Positions 1 to 6,131 of a DNA stretch of 21,293 nucleotides are shown here, piece by piece. The position numbers and the translations under genes are program-made. Position 1 is the first letter of the stretch; each line of letters begins with the position of its first letter. This DNA comes from a virus. Under the pieces are notes generated by a model. That model was not told the origin of the DNA. It was given only the letters and a program-made list of their open reading frames with translations, and did not search any database. Location: the IMG/VR virus record IMGVR_UViG_3300043313_001159, positions 1 through 21,293 of that record. One strand, written 5' to 3'.

Positions 1-64
1 GGTCGTGCTGCCAGCGCTTGGCGGCACCGAGGCGGGCGCGGAGGTTGCTTCGCTGCGAGCTCAT
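1..64 (-). CDS. partial leftward gene, N-terminus only, unknown function
   Basis: An ATG at 64 opens a reading frame that runs leftward off the window edge. The 21 visible residues begin MSSQRSNLRAR and continue with a basic, helix-like stretch. No family can be named from so little. It faces away from the rightward operon starting at 309, so the space between looks like a divergent control region. A plausible leftward promoter lies at 205-234. The Shine-Dalgarno match before this ATG is weak, so the start, and even the gene, is uncertain. It could be a phage early gene or host DNA. Confidence 0.35.
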   Translation of the reverse strand, partial: MSSQRSNLRARLGAAKRWQHD

Positions 65-83
65 GCCTACATAAGAGCACGGA

Positions 84-163
84 CATTGCACTGCTGAATA
101 GCGTGATGAATGCGGCTTTGCCACTGCTGAAGCATGCTCTAACGTCATTAGTGCAATGCACTG
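84..163 (+). repeat. three spaced copies of an operator-like motif
   Basis: CATTGCACTG (84-93), CTTTGCCACTG (116-126) and CAATGCACTG (154-163) lie in the same orientation about 33-38 bases apart, close to whole helical turns. The first two are each extended to CACTGCTGAA (89-98 and 122-131). This pattern fits binding sites for a dimeric regulator. The ribbon-helix-helix protein encoded at 309 is an obvious candidate ligand, but that is inference. Confidence 0.45.
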
Positions 164-179
164 TTTCGTCATTGACGTT
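141..179. repeat. nested inverted repeat, operator-like
   Basis: A perfect palindrome AGTGCA-A-TGCACT lies at 150-162. It is flanked by a wider inverted pair, AACGTCA at 141-147 and TGACGTT at 173-179. CGTCATT is also directly repeated at 143-149 and 167-173. The element overlaps the third motif copy and lies downstream of the candidate leftward promoter, where a bound repressor could block transcription. A role as an operator is inferred. Confidence 0.45.
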
Positions 180-204
180 TCGCTCAGGAGTAATAGTCCA
201 CACC

Positions 205-234
205 ATTATCAGTACTTTCCATGAGTTTTGTCGA
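205..234 (-). promoter_or_regulatory. candidate leftward promoter
   Basis: Read on the minus strand, TCGACA (229-234) matches the -35 consensus at five of six bases. GATAAT (205-210) matches the -10 consensus at five of six, and the spacer is 18 bases. A transcript would start near 198 and run through the palindromes toward the partial gene at the left edge. It is only a consensus match, but it lies in the most AT-rich part of the window. Confidence 0.35.
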
Positions 235-308
235 AAGGCTTGTTTTGCCCCTTTCCATAAGCAATGGTGCTTTCACCAAGCCGACAAACTCACCCACCAA
301 GGAAGCCC

Positions 309-479
309 ATGACAGTCACCCGGAACGTCTCCCTCCCGGAGGAGGTCGACGCCCGCCTCAAGACCCTGACCCGCGAGGAGATGCCGAACTTCTCCAAGCT
401 CGTCTCCCGGCTGCTCACCCGCGAGCTGGACCGCCTCGACACGGCCCGCGCCCGCAAGGCCGAGAAGAGGACCACGTGA
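309..479 (+). CDS. small ribbon-helix-helix (CopG/Arc-like) DNA-binding protein
   Basis: This 56-residue protein has the ribbon-helix-helix layout. A short strand-like segment (TRNVSLPEEV, about residues 4-13) is followed by a helix, a turn around MPNFS (about 25-29), and a second helix ending in a basic tail. Proteins of this fold bind DNA as dimers and often repress their own operon. The ATG at 309 is preferred over the in-frame upstream ATG at 264 because AAGGA lies just ahead of it and the upstream 15 residues do not look coded. The stop overlaps the GTG start of the nuclease gene (GTGA), so the two are translationally coupled. It may bind the repeats at 84-179; that is inference. Confidence 0.65.
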   Translation: MTVTRNVSLPEEVDARLKTLTREEMPNFSKLVSRLLTRELDRLDTARARKAEKRTT

Positions 480-790
480 GCACGACCTACCCGTCCCAGT
501 CGCCTGAGTACAAGCGGGCGTACGAGTTCAGCAGGCGACTCAAGCAGTTCGACATGACACGAGAGCAGTACGACGCGATGGTCATCGCGCAGAGCGGTCT
601 GTGCGCAATCTGTGACCGTCAGCTTCGTCGCCCGTGCATCGACCATTCGCGCGTCACCGGCCAGGTCCGCGGACTGTTGTGCCAGGACTGCAACGGCGGT
701 ATCGGCCTGCTCGGCGACGACTTCGAGCGGGTCAAGCGTGCAGTCGAGTACCTCAAGCGCTGGCCTGCTGCCCTGGACGCTGACGCATGA
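476..790 (+). CDS. endonuclease VII-like HNH nuclease (recombination endonuclease family)
   Basis: This 104-residue protein carries the endonuclease VII signature. C43xxC46 precedes an IDH motif (D56, H57), followed by TGxVRGLLC and C69xxC72-N73, the zinc-binding Cys4 and catalytic His/Asn pattern of the family. In T4 the family resolves branched DNA before packaging; in other phages it acts as a nicking or homing-like nuclease. The start is the GTG at 476, inside the stop of the preceding gene. The longer frame back to 221 has no coding character. The stop overlaps the next ATG (ATGA at 787-790). The gene is unusual in lying on the opposite strand from the packaging genes. Confidence 0.85.
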   Translation: MSTTYPSQSPEYKRAYEFSRRLKQFDMTREQYDAMVIAQSGLCAICDRQLRRPCIDHSRVTGQVRGLLCQDCNGGIGLLGDDFERVKRAVEYLKRWPAALDADA

Positions 791-1104
791 CCGACGAGAA
801 GAACGTCCGCCGCTACCGGGTCGAGAAGGTCCCGCTCAAGCCGGGCGAGCGGCCAGTCCTGACCCACGAGCCCAAGCCCGAGCTGCCTAGCCCAGTGCTC
901 GCCTCTCGCGGCGATGAGTTCGCAAGGATCAACCGCCGGAAGAAGTCCATCCGCACCCAGATCCTCACCACCTGCAGGGCCATCCAGAACATTGCCGACA
1001 CGTTCGGCGACTCCCCCGAGCTGCAGGCCGACCGGGCCGAGCTGGTGGCGCTGCTCGACATCCTGGACAACGGCCTCCCTGACGATGACAAGGACGACTT
1101 GTGA
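787..1104 (+). CDS. hypothetical charged protein, 105 residues
   Basis: This protein was not recognised. It has a basic, Pro-rich N-terminal third (about residues 1-40), then predicted helices around residues 45-70 and 75-98, and a very acidic end (DDDKDD). It has no signal peptide, membrane segment or cysteine pattern. Its ATG overlaps the nuclease stop and its own stop overlaps the lipoprotein GTG, so it is a coupled member of a four-gene operon. The C-terminal segment with QADRAELVALLDILDNG could form an amphipathic helix for oligomerisation. No function is assigned. Confidence 0.7.
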   Translation: MTDEKNVRRYRVEKVPLKPGERPVLTHEPKPELPSPVLASRGDEFARINRRKKSIRTQILTTCRAIQNIADTFGDSPELQADRAELVALLDILDNGLPDDDKDDL

Positions 1105-1430
1105 CCATCACGACCAAGGTCACCGCCGCACTGGCGCTGGCCGCAGCCCTCACCGCTCTGTCAGGCTGCAGCGACGAGCCCGAACACCCGTACACCTACC
1201 GGGAGCTGGTGAACGCCGACGTCGAGTGCGACGCCGAGGCGCTCGGCGAGGCTCTGAACGGGACGTCGTCGCCGAACGAGGCCAGGGAGGACGTCGAGGG
1301 AGGGTTCTCCTCGACCGACGTGGACTGCCTTGGCGACAAGCTCCCTGAGCTCACCGACGCCCAGCTGGACGACTGGTCGGACTACGTCGAAGAGGTTCAG
1401 GCGGCGGAGCTGGACGCGAAGTACGACTGA
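1101..1430 (+). CDS. small secreted lipoprotein
   Basis: This 109-residue protein has a classic lipoprotein signal peptide: a Lys at position 6, a hydrophobic Ala/Leu core (about 8-20) and a lipobox LSGC ending at Cys23, the expected lipidation site. The mature part is acidic and has two further cysteines (43 and 76) that could form a disulfide. The start is GTG 1101, overlapping the previous stop. Phage-encoded lipoproteins are known in other systems to block superinfecting phages at the cell surface. Such a role fits a gene in an operon outside the structural block but is not shown by the sequence. A general surface or moron function is equally possible. Confidence 0.75.
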   Translation: MTITTKVTAALALAAALTALSGCSDEPEHPYTYRELVNADVECDAEALGEALNGTSSPNEAREDVEGGFSSTDVDCLGDKLPELTDAQLDDWSDYVEEVQAAELDAKYD

Positions 1431-1449
1431 CCCCCCAGCACGAGAGGGC

Positions 1450-2247
1450 TCAGCCGAAGTACTGGGCGATGTCGTCGGTCCGGGTGTCGTGGTACGTCCG
1501 GAGTGTGGTCGCGATGTCGGAGTGTCGAAGCGCCCTGCTGATCAGCATCACCGGGGCACCACGGTCCAGCGCAGTGGAAGCGAACCAATGACGGAGACCG
1601 TGCACCGTCATCCCCTCGATGCCCACCCGGTCGAACGCCCGCCGCAGCCCCTCGCGCACCGAGTCCGGCTTGTCCCACTCGGTGATCCCGTGCACGCGTT
1701 CCAGCAGCCACTCAGGGCACCACACGTCGGCCTCCGCGGTCTTGGGCACCACGATCCTGGTGACGGTCGGCTGGCCGGTCTGCCTCAGGGTCTGCACCTG
1801 TCGGTCGATGCGCAGGTGCCGACCGTTGACGGAGTCCCTCGTCACGGCTGACAGCTCACCGAGACGGAGCCCGACGTACATTGCCAAGAGGCCGCGCGTC
1901 TCGTACTTCGACGTCATCAGCGCGAGCCTGAGGTCCTGTTCCGACGGCAGGTCGTACCTCCTGGGCACCGCCCGCCCGATCCTCAGCTTGTAGCCGAACA
2001 CCGTGCGCGCGGCGATCAGTGCGTTGCGGCGTGTGTTGGGGTTCGGCAGCCGCCAGGCTGCCTCCTCGACTCGCTCCCGCGTGACGGCCGAGACCGGCTC
2101 GTCGTGGCCGATCCCGAGCTGGGTCAGGCACCGCAGGTAGCAGATCCGGGTCGAGGGCCTCAGGTCCCGTTCCAGGGCGACCTGATTGAGCCGACCTCCC
2201 ACGGTCTGGCCATCACACTGTTCATTCAGTTCTGTCGCTGTCGTCAC
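1450..2247 (-). CDS. int: tyrosine recombinase integrase
   Basis: This 265-residue site-specific recombinase has the full catalytic set in order: Arg128 (in GLRLGELS), Lys169 (VPKT), His216 and Arg219 (HGLRHW), His242 (LRHSD) and the Tyr252 nucleophile (TYHD). The N-terminal roughly 90 residues would be the SAM-like core-binding domain. There is little room for a separate arm-binding domain. The GTG at 2247 is chosen because AGGAG lies seven bases upstream; the open frame continuing to 2346 lacks such a site. It should integrate and, with an excision factor not seen here, excise the phage. Its 3' end faces the lipoprotein gene with only 19 bases between them. Confidence 0.9.
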   Translation of the reverse strand: MTTATELNEQCDGQTVGGRLNQVALERDLRPSTRICYLRCLTQLGIGHDEPVSAVTRERVEEAAWRLPNPNTRRNALIAARTVFGYKLRIGRAVPRRYDLPSEQDLRLALMTSKYETRGLLAMYVGLRLGELSAVTRDSVNGRHLRIDRQVQTLRQTGQPTVTRIVVPKTAEADVWCPEWLLERVHGITEWDKPDSVREGLRRAFDRVGIEGMTVHGLRHWFASTALDRGAPVMLISRALRHSDIATTLRTYHDTRTDDIAQYFG

Positions 2248-2400
2248 TACGTCGCTCCTGTTTCCAGGATGACTTCGCACAATCGCCAACAATAGCTGGG
2301 GAAAGCCTCCGTGCGGAAGCTTCCTGCTTGCCCATGCGCACATCATGGCGCACGCCGGTTCGCGCGTGGTAAGTCATCACACTGTTCGGTCAGCGCTGAC
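2211..2400. promoter_or_regulatory. int: integrase upstream region with direct and inverted repeats
   Basis: The space between the integrase start and the next gene, plus the first integrase codons, is rich in repeats. CATCACACTGTTC occurs at 2211-2223 and 2375-2387; with TCAG two bases further on in both copies, 17 of 19 bases match. GATGACTT (2268-2275) and AAGTCATC (2371-2378) form an inverted pair. GTCAGCGCTGAC (2389-2400) is a 12-base palindrome. An imperfect 20-base inverted repeat lies at 2303-2322. Such elements are typical of integrase arm sites, excision-factor sites or operators. No attachment core or clear promoter could be identified. Confidence 0.45.
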
Positions 2401-2406
2401 TGTAGC

Positions 2407-2556
2407 TCACCTGTCGCCGTCCTCGCGGTCCTTCCGGTCGCGGCGCATCAGGAGCTCGATCCGATACCCCTTGAGCAGCGCGATCACCAGCACCAGCGCC
2501 AACGGCGCGATCGCCACGATCGCGATCAGGGCGACGTCCCGAGCCTCACCGGTCAC
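2407..2556 (-). CDS. 49-residue single-span membrane protein
   Basis: A GTG at 2556 begins immediately after the TAG stop of the fibre gene, with no spacer. The product has a short polar N-terminus, one hydrophobic span (about residues 8-28, Ala/Ile/Leu/Val only) and a highly charged tail rich in Arg, Asp and Lys (29-49). This is the last gene of the structural block before the integrase. Its size and topology would fit a small holin-like or regulatory membrane peptide, but no endolysin gene is nearby, so a lysis role is conjecture. The hydrophobic span and abutting start make a real gene likely. Confidence 0.6.
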   Translation of the reverse strand: MTGEARDVALIAIVAIAPLALVLVIALLKGYRIELLMRRDRKDREDGDR

Positions 2557-4020
2557 CTACACCCACCGGGTCCCGTCCCACCAGGACATGTTCTTCGGCA
2601 CCGGGCTCCCGGCGCTCGTCGCAAACGCCCCGATGATCGGCTCGTTGTACTCGACCTTCAGCCACACCGCGTCGACGTTGTAGGGGTTCGCACCGCTGAT
2701 GGCGGTGACCTTGATCGTGCCCGCCTTCGCGGTCGTGGACCCCAGCGCTCCTGCCGACAGGTTGAACTCGAAGTCCCGCGGGGTGGAGCTCGCCGGGATC
2801 ACCATGCTGTACGCAGTGGTGTCGCCTGCGCCGAACGCCAGGGTCATGGTGCCACCACCCGGCATCACCACCCGCGCGCCCATGGTCATCTTGGTGACCG
2901 TCGCGTAGTCGCTGATCGAGTTGAAGTTCGCCCCCACGTTGACGGTGATGACGTTCCCGATGGTTGCGTAGGTCACGTCCGGCGCACCGAGGATGTTGTT
3001 CGGATTGGTGATGCTGTTCTGGCTGGCGATCGTCAGGCCGTAGCCGGTCATGACACCGGACCCGGCACTGATCCAGATGTCACCGACCGCAGGGTCGGCC
3101 GGTGCCGTCTTCGAGACGGTGGTCTTGCTGCCCCCGCTGCCGCCTCCCGCCGGGCCGGTCGGACCGACCAGACCCTGGGGTCCGGTGGGTCCCGGAACAG
3201 TGCTGGCCGCTCCGGTGGCACCAGTAGCGCCAGTGGAACCTGCGGGTCCAGTCGGCCCCAGCAGACCCTGCGGACCGGTAGGTCCGGTGTCGCCCTTGGG
3301 TCCTGAAGGACCAGTGGCCCCGGTCTCCCCGACCGCGCCCAGCCCGGTCAGTCCTTGAGGACCGGTCGGACCTGGCAGACCCGTCGGGCCGGTGCTGCCG
3401 GTTGGCCCGGTCGCTCCGGTCGCACCGGATGTCCCCGGCACTCCCTGCGCACCGCTGGGGCCCTGCGCTCCTGGTGCTCCGGCGGGGCCTGTGGGGCCGA
3501 CCGCGCCTTGCGGGCCCGTGGGTCCCACCTCACCGCCGCCAGTGCCCCCACCCGTGCCTGCGGGTCCCTGCGGTCCCGTCGGACCGGTCGCGCCGACCTG
3601 TCCGGGCACGCCCTGCGGACCCTGGACGCCCTGTCCGCCCTGGGCTCCAGCGGGTCCCGACGGGCCGGTTGGTCCGGGCACTGTCGAAGCAGCGCCCGTC
3701 GCCCCCGTCGGGCCGCTGGTCCCTCGCGGTCCGGTTGCGCCGGTCGGCCCCGTGACCGTCGACGCCGCGCCCGTGGCACCCGTGGGTCCGGTGGATCCCG
3801 TGGGTCCCGACACCGTCGACGCTGCACCTGTCGGCCCGGTGCTGCCGGTGGGTCCCGTGGATCCGGTGGGTCCCTGCGCACCGCTCGGTCCTGAGGGTCC
3901 CGAGGGACCGGTCGGACCCCGCGGACCGGGGACCCCGACGCCCACGTCGGTGGACACCGCGCCAGGCGTGAGGACCTCCAGGTCGAGCGCCAGCTGCTCG
4001 CCGACCACGATGTCAGTCAT
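2557..4020 (-). CDS. collagen-like tail fibre protein
   Basis: The 487-residue product has three parts. Residues 1-31 are a non-repetitive head that probably attaches to the tail tip. Residues about 32-294 are Gly-X-Y triplets dominated by GPTG, GATG and GPQG, expected to form a collagen-like triple helix, broken by a Gly-rich patch (about 155-165) and four AASTV interruptions. Residues about 295-487 are Thr/Val/Gly-rich and beta-like, ending in a tryptophan-containing motif (SWWDGTRWV). Such proteins usually form trimeric fibres or decorate tails and may bind the host. The ATG at 4020 follows the previous stop after one base. The antisense strand is open only because of the repeat composition. 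Confidence 0.85.
   Translation of the reverse strand: MTDIVVGEQLALDLEVLTPGAVSTDVGVGVPGPRGPTGPSGPSGPSGAQGPTGSTGPTGSTGPTGAASTVSGPTGSTGPTGATGAASTVTGPTGATGPRGTSGPTGATGAASTVPGPTGPSGPAGAQGGQGVQGPQGVPGQVGATGPTGPQGPAGTGGGTGGGEVGPTGPQGAVGPTGPAGAPGAQGPSGAQGVPGTSGATGATGPTGSTGPTGLPGPTGPQGLTGLGAVGETGATGPSGPKGDTGPTGPQGLLGPTGPAGSTGATGATGAASTVPGPTGPQGLVGPTGPAGGGSGGSKTTVSKTAPADPAVGDIWISAGSGVMTGYGLTIASQNSITNPNNILGAPDVTYATIGNVITVNVGANFNSISDYATVTKMTMGARVVMPGGGTMTLAFGAGDTTAYSMVIPASSTPRDFEFNLSAGALGSTTAKAGTIKVTAISGANPYNVDAVWLKVEYNEPIIGAFATSAGSPVPKNMSWWDGTRWV
3139..3927 (-). repeat. Gly-X-Y coding repeat tract
   Basis: Nearly 800 bases encode collagen-like triplets. The DNA consists of short degenerate GGN-CCN-ACN-type units rather than exact long repeats. 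Slippage or recombination here could change fibre length by multiples of nine bases without breaking the frame. Confidence 0.8.
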
Positions 4021-4021
4021 C

Positions 4022-4372
4022 TCAGACAGCCTCTCGGGTGACGTCGGGTGCGGCGGTCAGGCCACCGGCGACCACGGTCTGGACCGAGGTGTCGTCGCTG
4101 TACCAGTCCACCTGGATGTCGTAGAACGCCTTCGGCGGCAGGTCGCGGGCGTTCTTCGGGGACAGGTTCGCGACGATCGTGTTGCCGGTGACCTGCACGT
4201 CGAACGCGGCAGCCACCTCGGTGTCGTCGTACTGCTCGCGGACCTGGGCGGTGACCGTGGCCTCCGTCAGGTCGGCGGGGGTGGTCTTGGCGGCGTCGGT
4301 CCACAGCGTCAGCTTGAGGACGAGCGAGTCGCCTCTATAGTGCGCGAGGTTCGCCTTCATCGGGATAGGCAT
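4022..4372 (-). CDS. small beta-sandwich minor tail protein
   Basis: This 116-residue protein begins [16 protein letters not shown] and alternates hydrophobic and polar residues. It has the pattern ([12 protein letters not shown], then [11 protein letters not shown], then YDIQVDWY) seen in immunoglobulin-like or BppU/LtfC-type beta-sandwich domains of phage baseplates and actinophage minor tail proteins. The ATG at 4372 has AAGGAG eight bases upstream. It lies directly before the collagen-like fibre gene, with one base between stop and start, so it may be the adaptor or collar on which the fibre sits. The family assignment is by pattern and is only moderately sure. Confidence 0.6.
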   Translation of the reverse strand: MPIPMKANLAHYRGDSLVLKLTLWTDAAKTTPADLTEATVTAQVREQYDDTEVAAAFDVQVTGNTIVANLSPKNARDLPPKAFYDIQVDWYSDDTSVQTVVAGGLTAAPDVTREAV

Positions 4373-4413
4373 GACTCACTCTCCTTCACTTCTAGTGTGC
4401 GGCCTGGTGACTC

Positions 4414-5328
4414 TCATGGCGTCACGTCCCAGTCCCACTCGACTTCGATGGCCATGTACGCCACGTCGAAGGTGCCGTTGGGTCCTCTGGCACGCAGAGT
4501 CATCTCGCTCTTACCTGCCTTCAGGGCTGTCAAGCGAGACGCGGGGAGTCTGCCCTCGAACCAGCCAGACACGTAGCGCGTGAAGGCGGTGGTCACGGGA
4601 ATGCCACCGCTCAAGGCGATGCCGTCGTACGGGCTGGGGCTTCCGAAGTACACCGCTCCTTCGAGAGTGCTTGCAGCTGAGTTCCTGACCCGTGTGATGG
4701 CCCTCCACCGGACCTGGACGGCGTCGGCAGGGATGGCCGCCGCGGTGGTCATCGCGCCGATGGTGGTCAGGTAGTACTGCCCGCTGGGTGGCTTGAACGC
4801 GGCCTCGACTGCGGCGTCGAACCCGACGTTGTCCATGGTGGAGTAGCCGGTGTCGTCGTCGGTGTGGACCGACGAACCCCACGACGAGTTGGCGTTGATC
4901 TGGGGGGTCTGGTTGTAGGTGATTCCACCTGGCCCGCCGAACTGGGCGCTGCTGACGAAGTGGTCAGTGGTGTTGGTGTCGGTGCCGTTCCCGATTCGGA
5001 AGTAGTAGTCCACCGCGGTCATGGGGATGATCACGCTGCCCCCCGTTTCCTCCGGCGGCAGCGGGTGCTCGTACCACTGCAGGATGCAGAGCAGGTCGCC
5101 GCGCGCCTCGACCTCCACGATCGCCCCAGGGGTGGGCATCCCGTGCAGGGGCACTACACCAGTGATCACCTCGTCGAGGATGATGACCGTGCAGGTGTCG
5201 TTGTCCGCCTGCACGGACTGCACCCACCCGGCCGAGGGCCGCTTGAACGGCGTCGGGTGGCCGGGGTCGTACCGGTCGTCGCGACGCGAGCGCGGGACCC
5301 GTGGTGGCTGGGCGGCGAAGGGCTTCAT
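4414..5328 (-). CDS. minor tail protein B: shared N-terminal module, unique C-terminal domain
   Basis: This is a 304-residue protein. Residues about 8-90 closely resemble the N-terminus of the upstream neighbour, beginning PRVPRSRRDDRYDPGHPTP and ending in a motif with EARGDLL and a WYEHPLP-like end. The rest is a Ser/Thr/Gly/Tyr-rich, beta-type domain without a recognised family, plausibly host-facing. The ATG at 5328 has AGGAGG seven bases upstream and overlaps the neighbour's stop (ATGA). A longer open frame to 5595 runs inside the neighbouring gene and is rejected. The order, after the hub gene and before the fibre, fits a tail-tip or receptor-binding component. Confidence 0.75.
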   Translation of the reverse strand: MKPFAAQPPRVPRSRRDDRYDPGHPTPFKRPSAGWVQSVQADNDTCTVIILDEVITGVVPLHGMPTPGAIVEVEARGDLLCILQWYEHPLPPEETGGSVIIPMTAVDYYFRIGNGTDTNTTDHFVSSAQFGGPGGITYNQTPQINANSSWGSSVHTDDDTGYSTMDNVGFDAAVEAAFKPPSGQYYLTTIGAMTTAAAIPADAVQVRWRAITRVRNSAASTLEGAVYFGSPSPYDGIALSGGIPVTTAFTRYVSGWFEGRLPASRLTALKAGKSEMTLRARGPNGTFDVAYMAIEVEWDWDVTP

Positions 5329-6131
5329 GGCGTCGCCTCCTCGGGCAGGCAGCTCTCGCGCCACCTGATCTGGGTGACGACCGCGCTGGTGCGGGTCTCG
5401 AAGACAAGGCGCTCCTGCGGGTACGCCCCTTCGGCGAACGCCCCCTCCCAGTTGGCGGCCGGGTCCTGTCCGTTGTTCCATCCGTAGGGGTCTTCCCAGC
5501 CCTCGGGGGACACCTGGTAGCCGAACTGCAGGAGCTCGATAGCCACGTCCTCGTTGTCGATGCTGTTGCGGATGAAGTACCAGTAGCTGTCCCACAGGCT
5601 CACGCCGTCACCGTCGGTGAACGCGGCGCTGGTGTAGATGGAGGATCTCAGGCCCTGCGGCTCGGCGGCCAGCTCACAGGTGATCTCAATGTCGTAGACC
5701 TTGTCGTGGTCGAGGATCAGGCCGGGGATGCCGAGGTCGGCGTTGAGTCCGTGTGTGCAGACGATCTTCCCGCCGGTGTAGGTGGCGGTGGTGTAGCCGA
5801 GGTCGGCGATGGTGACGTCGGCCAGGTCGACGGTGACCCAGGGACCAGGTTCGCAGCCAGTCTCGGGCTCGGGCAGCGGGCCCTCGTACCAGAAGGGGAT
5901 GACCAGGAGGTCGCCTCTCGTTTCGACCTCCACGACCGCGCCGACGAGAGGACGCTCGCCGAGATAGATCACGCCACTCACGTCCTCGTCGAACATCTTG
6001 ACGGTCACCGTGTCGTCCTGCAGTGACGTCACGTACCCCGCTCCAGCGCGCTTGTAGGGGCTGGGGTGGCCTGCGTCGTAGCGGTCGTCACGCCGTGAGC
6101 GTGGCACGCGGGGCGGTGGCGGGGCGCGCAT
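5325..6131 (-). CDS. minor tail protein A: paralogue of its neighbour in the N-terminal module
   Basis: This is a 268-residue protein. Residues about 7-92 (PRVPRSRRDDRYDAGHPSP, then a small beta-rich domain ending VETRGDLLVIPFWYEGPLP) match the next gene's N-terminus. The C-terminal part, about 95-268, is unrelated to the neighbour: acidic, rich in Trp, Tyr and Gly, with several possible beta strands. The ATG at 6131 shares a base with the previous stop (TGATG). The common module probably docks both proteins on the tail hub while the distinct ends have different targets; that is inference from the architecture. Confidence 0.75.
   Translation of the reverse strand: MRAPPPPRVPRSRRDDRYDAGHPSPYKRAGAGYVTSLQDDTVTVKMFDEDVSGVIYLGERPLVGAVVEVETRGDLLVIPFWYEGPLPEPETGCEPGPWVTVDLADVTIADLGYTTATYTGGKIVCTHGLNADLGIPGLILDHDKVYDIEITCELAAEPQGLRSSIYTSAAFTDGDGVSLWDSYWYFIRNSIDNEDVAIELLQFGYQVSPEGWEDPYGWNNGQDPAANWEGAFAEGAYPQERLVFETRTSAVVTQIRWRESCLPEEATP

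Larger units (their letters stand above)
65..308. promoter_or_regulatory. divergent intergenic control region, AT-richer than the rest
   Basis: About 240 bases without a convincing gene separate a leftward partial gene from the rightward operon. Base composition is visibly more AT-rich than the flanking coding DNA. The region holds three spaced copies of a CWWTGC(C)ACTG-like motif, a 13-base palindrome with flanking inverted arms, and a candidate leftward promoter. A small inverted repeat, TGGTG-cttt-CACCA, lies at 265-278. This layout resembles a phage genetic switch, but no binding protein has been demonstrated. The short open frame at 103-312 lacks coding character. Confidence 0.5.

Noticed and set aside
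103-312. Plus-strand small frame in the left control region
   Set aside because: It has no ribosome binding site, crosses the palindromes and the promoter candidate, and ends just past the start of the ribbon-helix-helix gene.
1431-1449. Terminator between the converging lipoprotein and integrase genes
   Set aside because: Only a weak pairing between CCCTC and GGGGG can be drawn and no U-tract follows; there are just 19 bases.
2248-2346. N-terminal extension of the integrase to the ATG at 2346
   Set aside because: The GTG at 2247 has a strong AGGAG at good spacing. The extension covers repeat-rich DNA and has no ribosome binding site.
3139-3927. Repeat tract considered as a CRISPR array
   Set aside because: Units are short, degenerate and in frame within one protein, without constant repeats and spacers.
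3392-4576. Plus-strand open frame opposite the collagen-like gene
   Set aside because: The Gly-X-Y repeats make a Pro-rich antisense frame; there is no independent evidence of coding.
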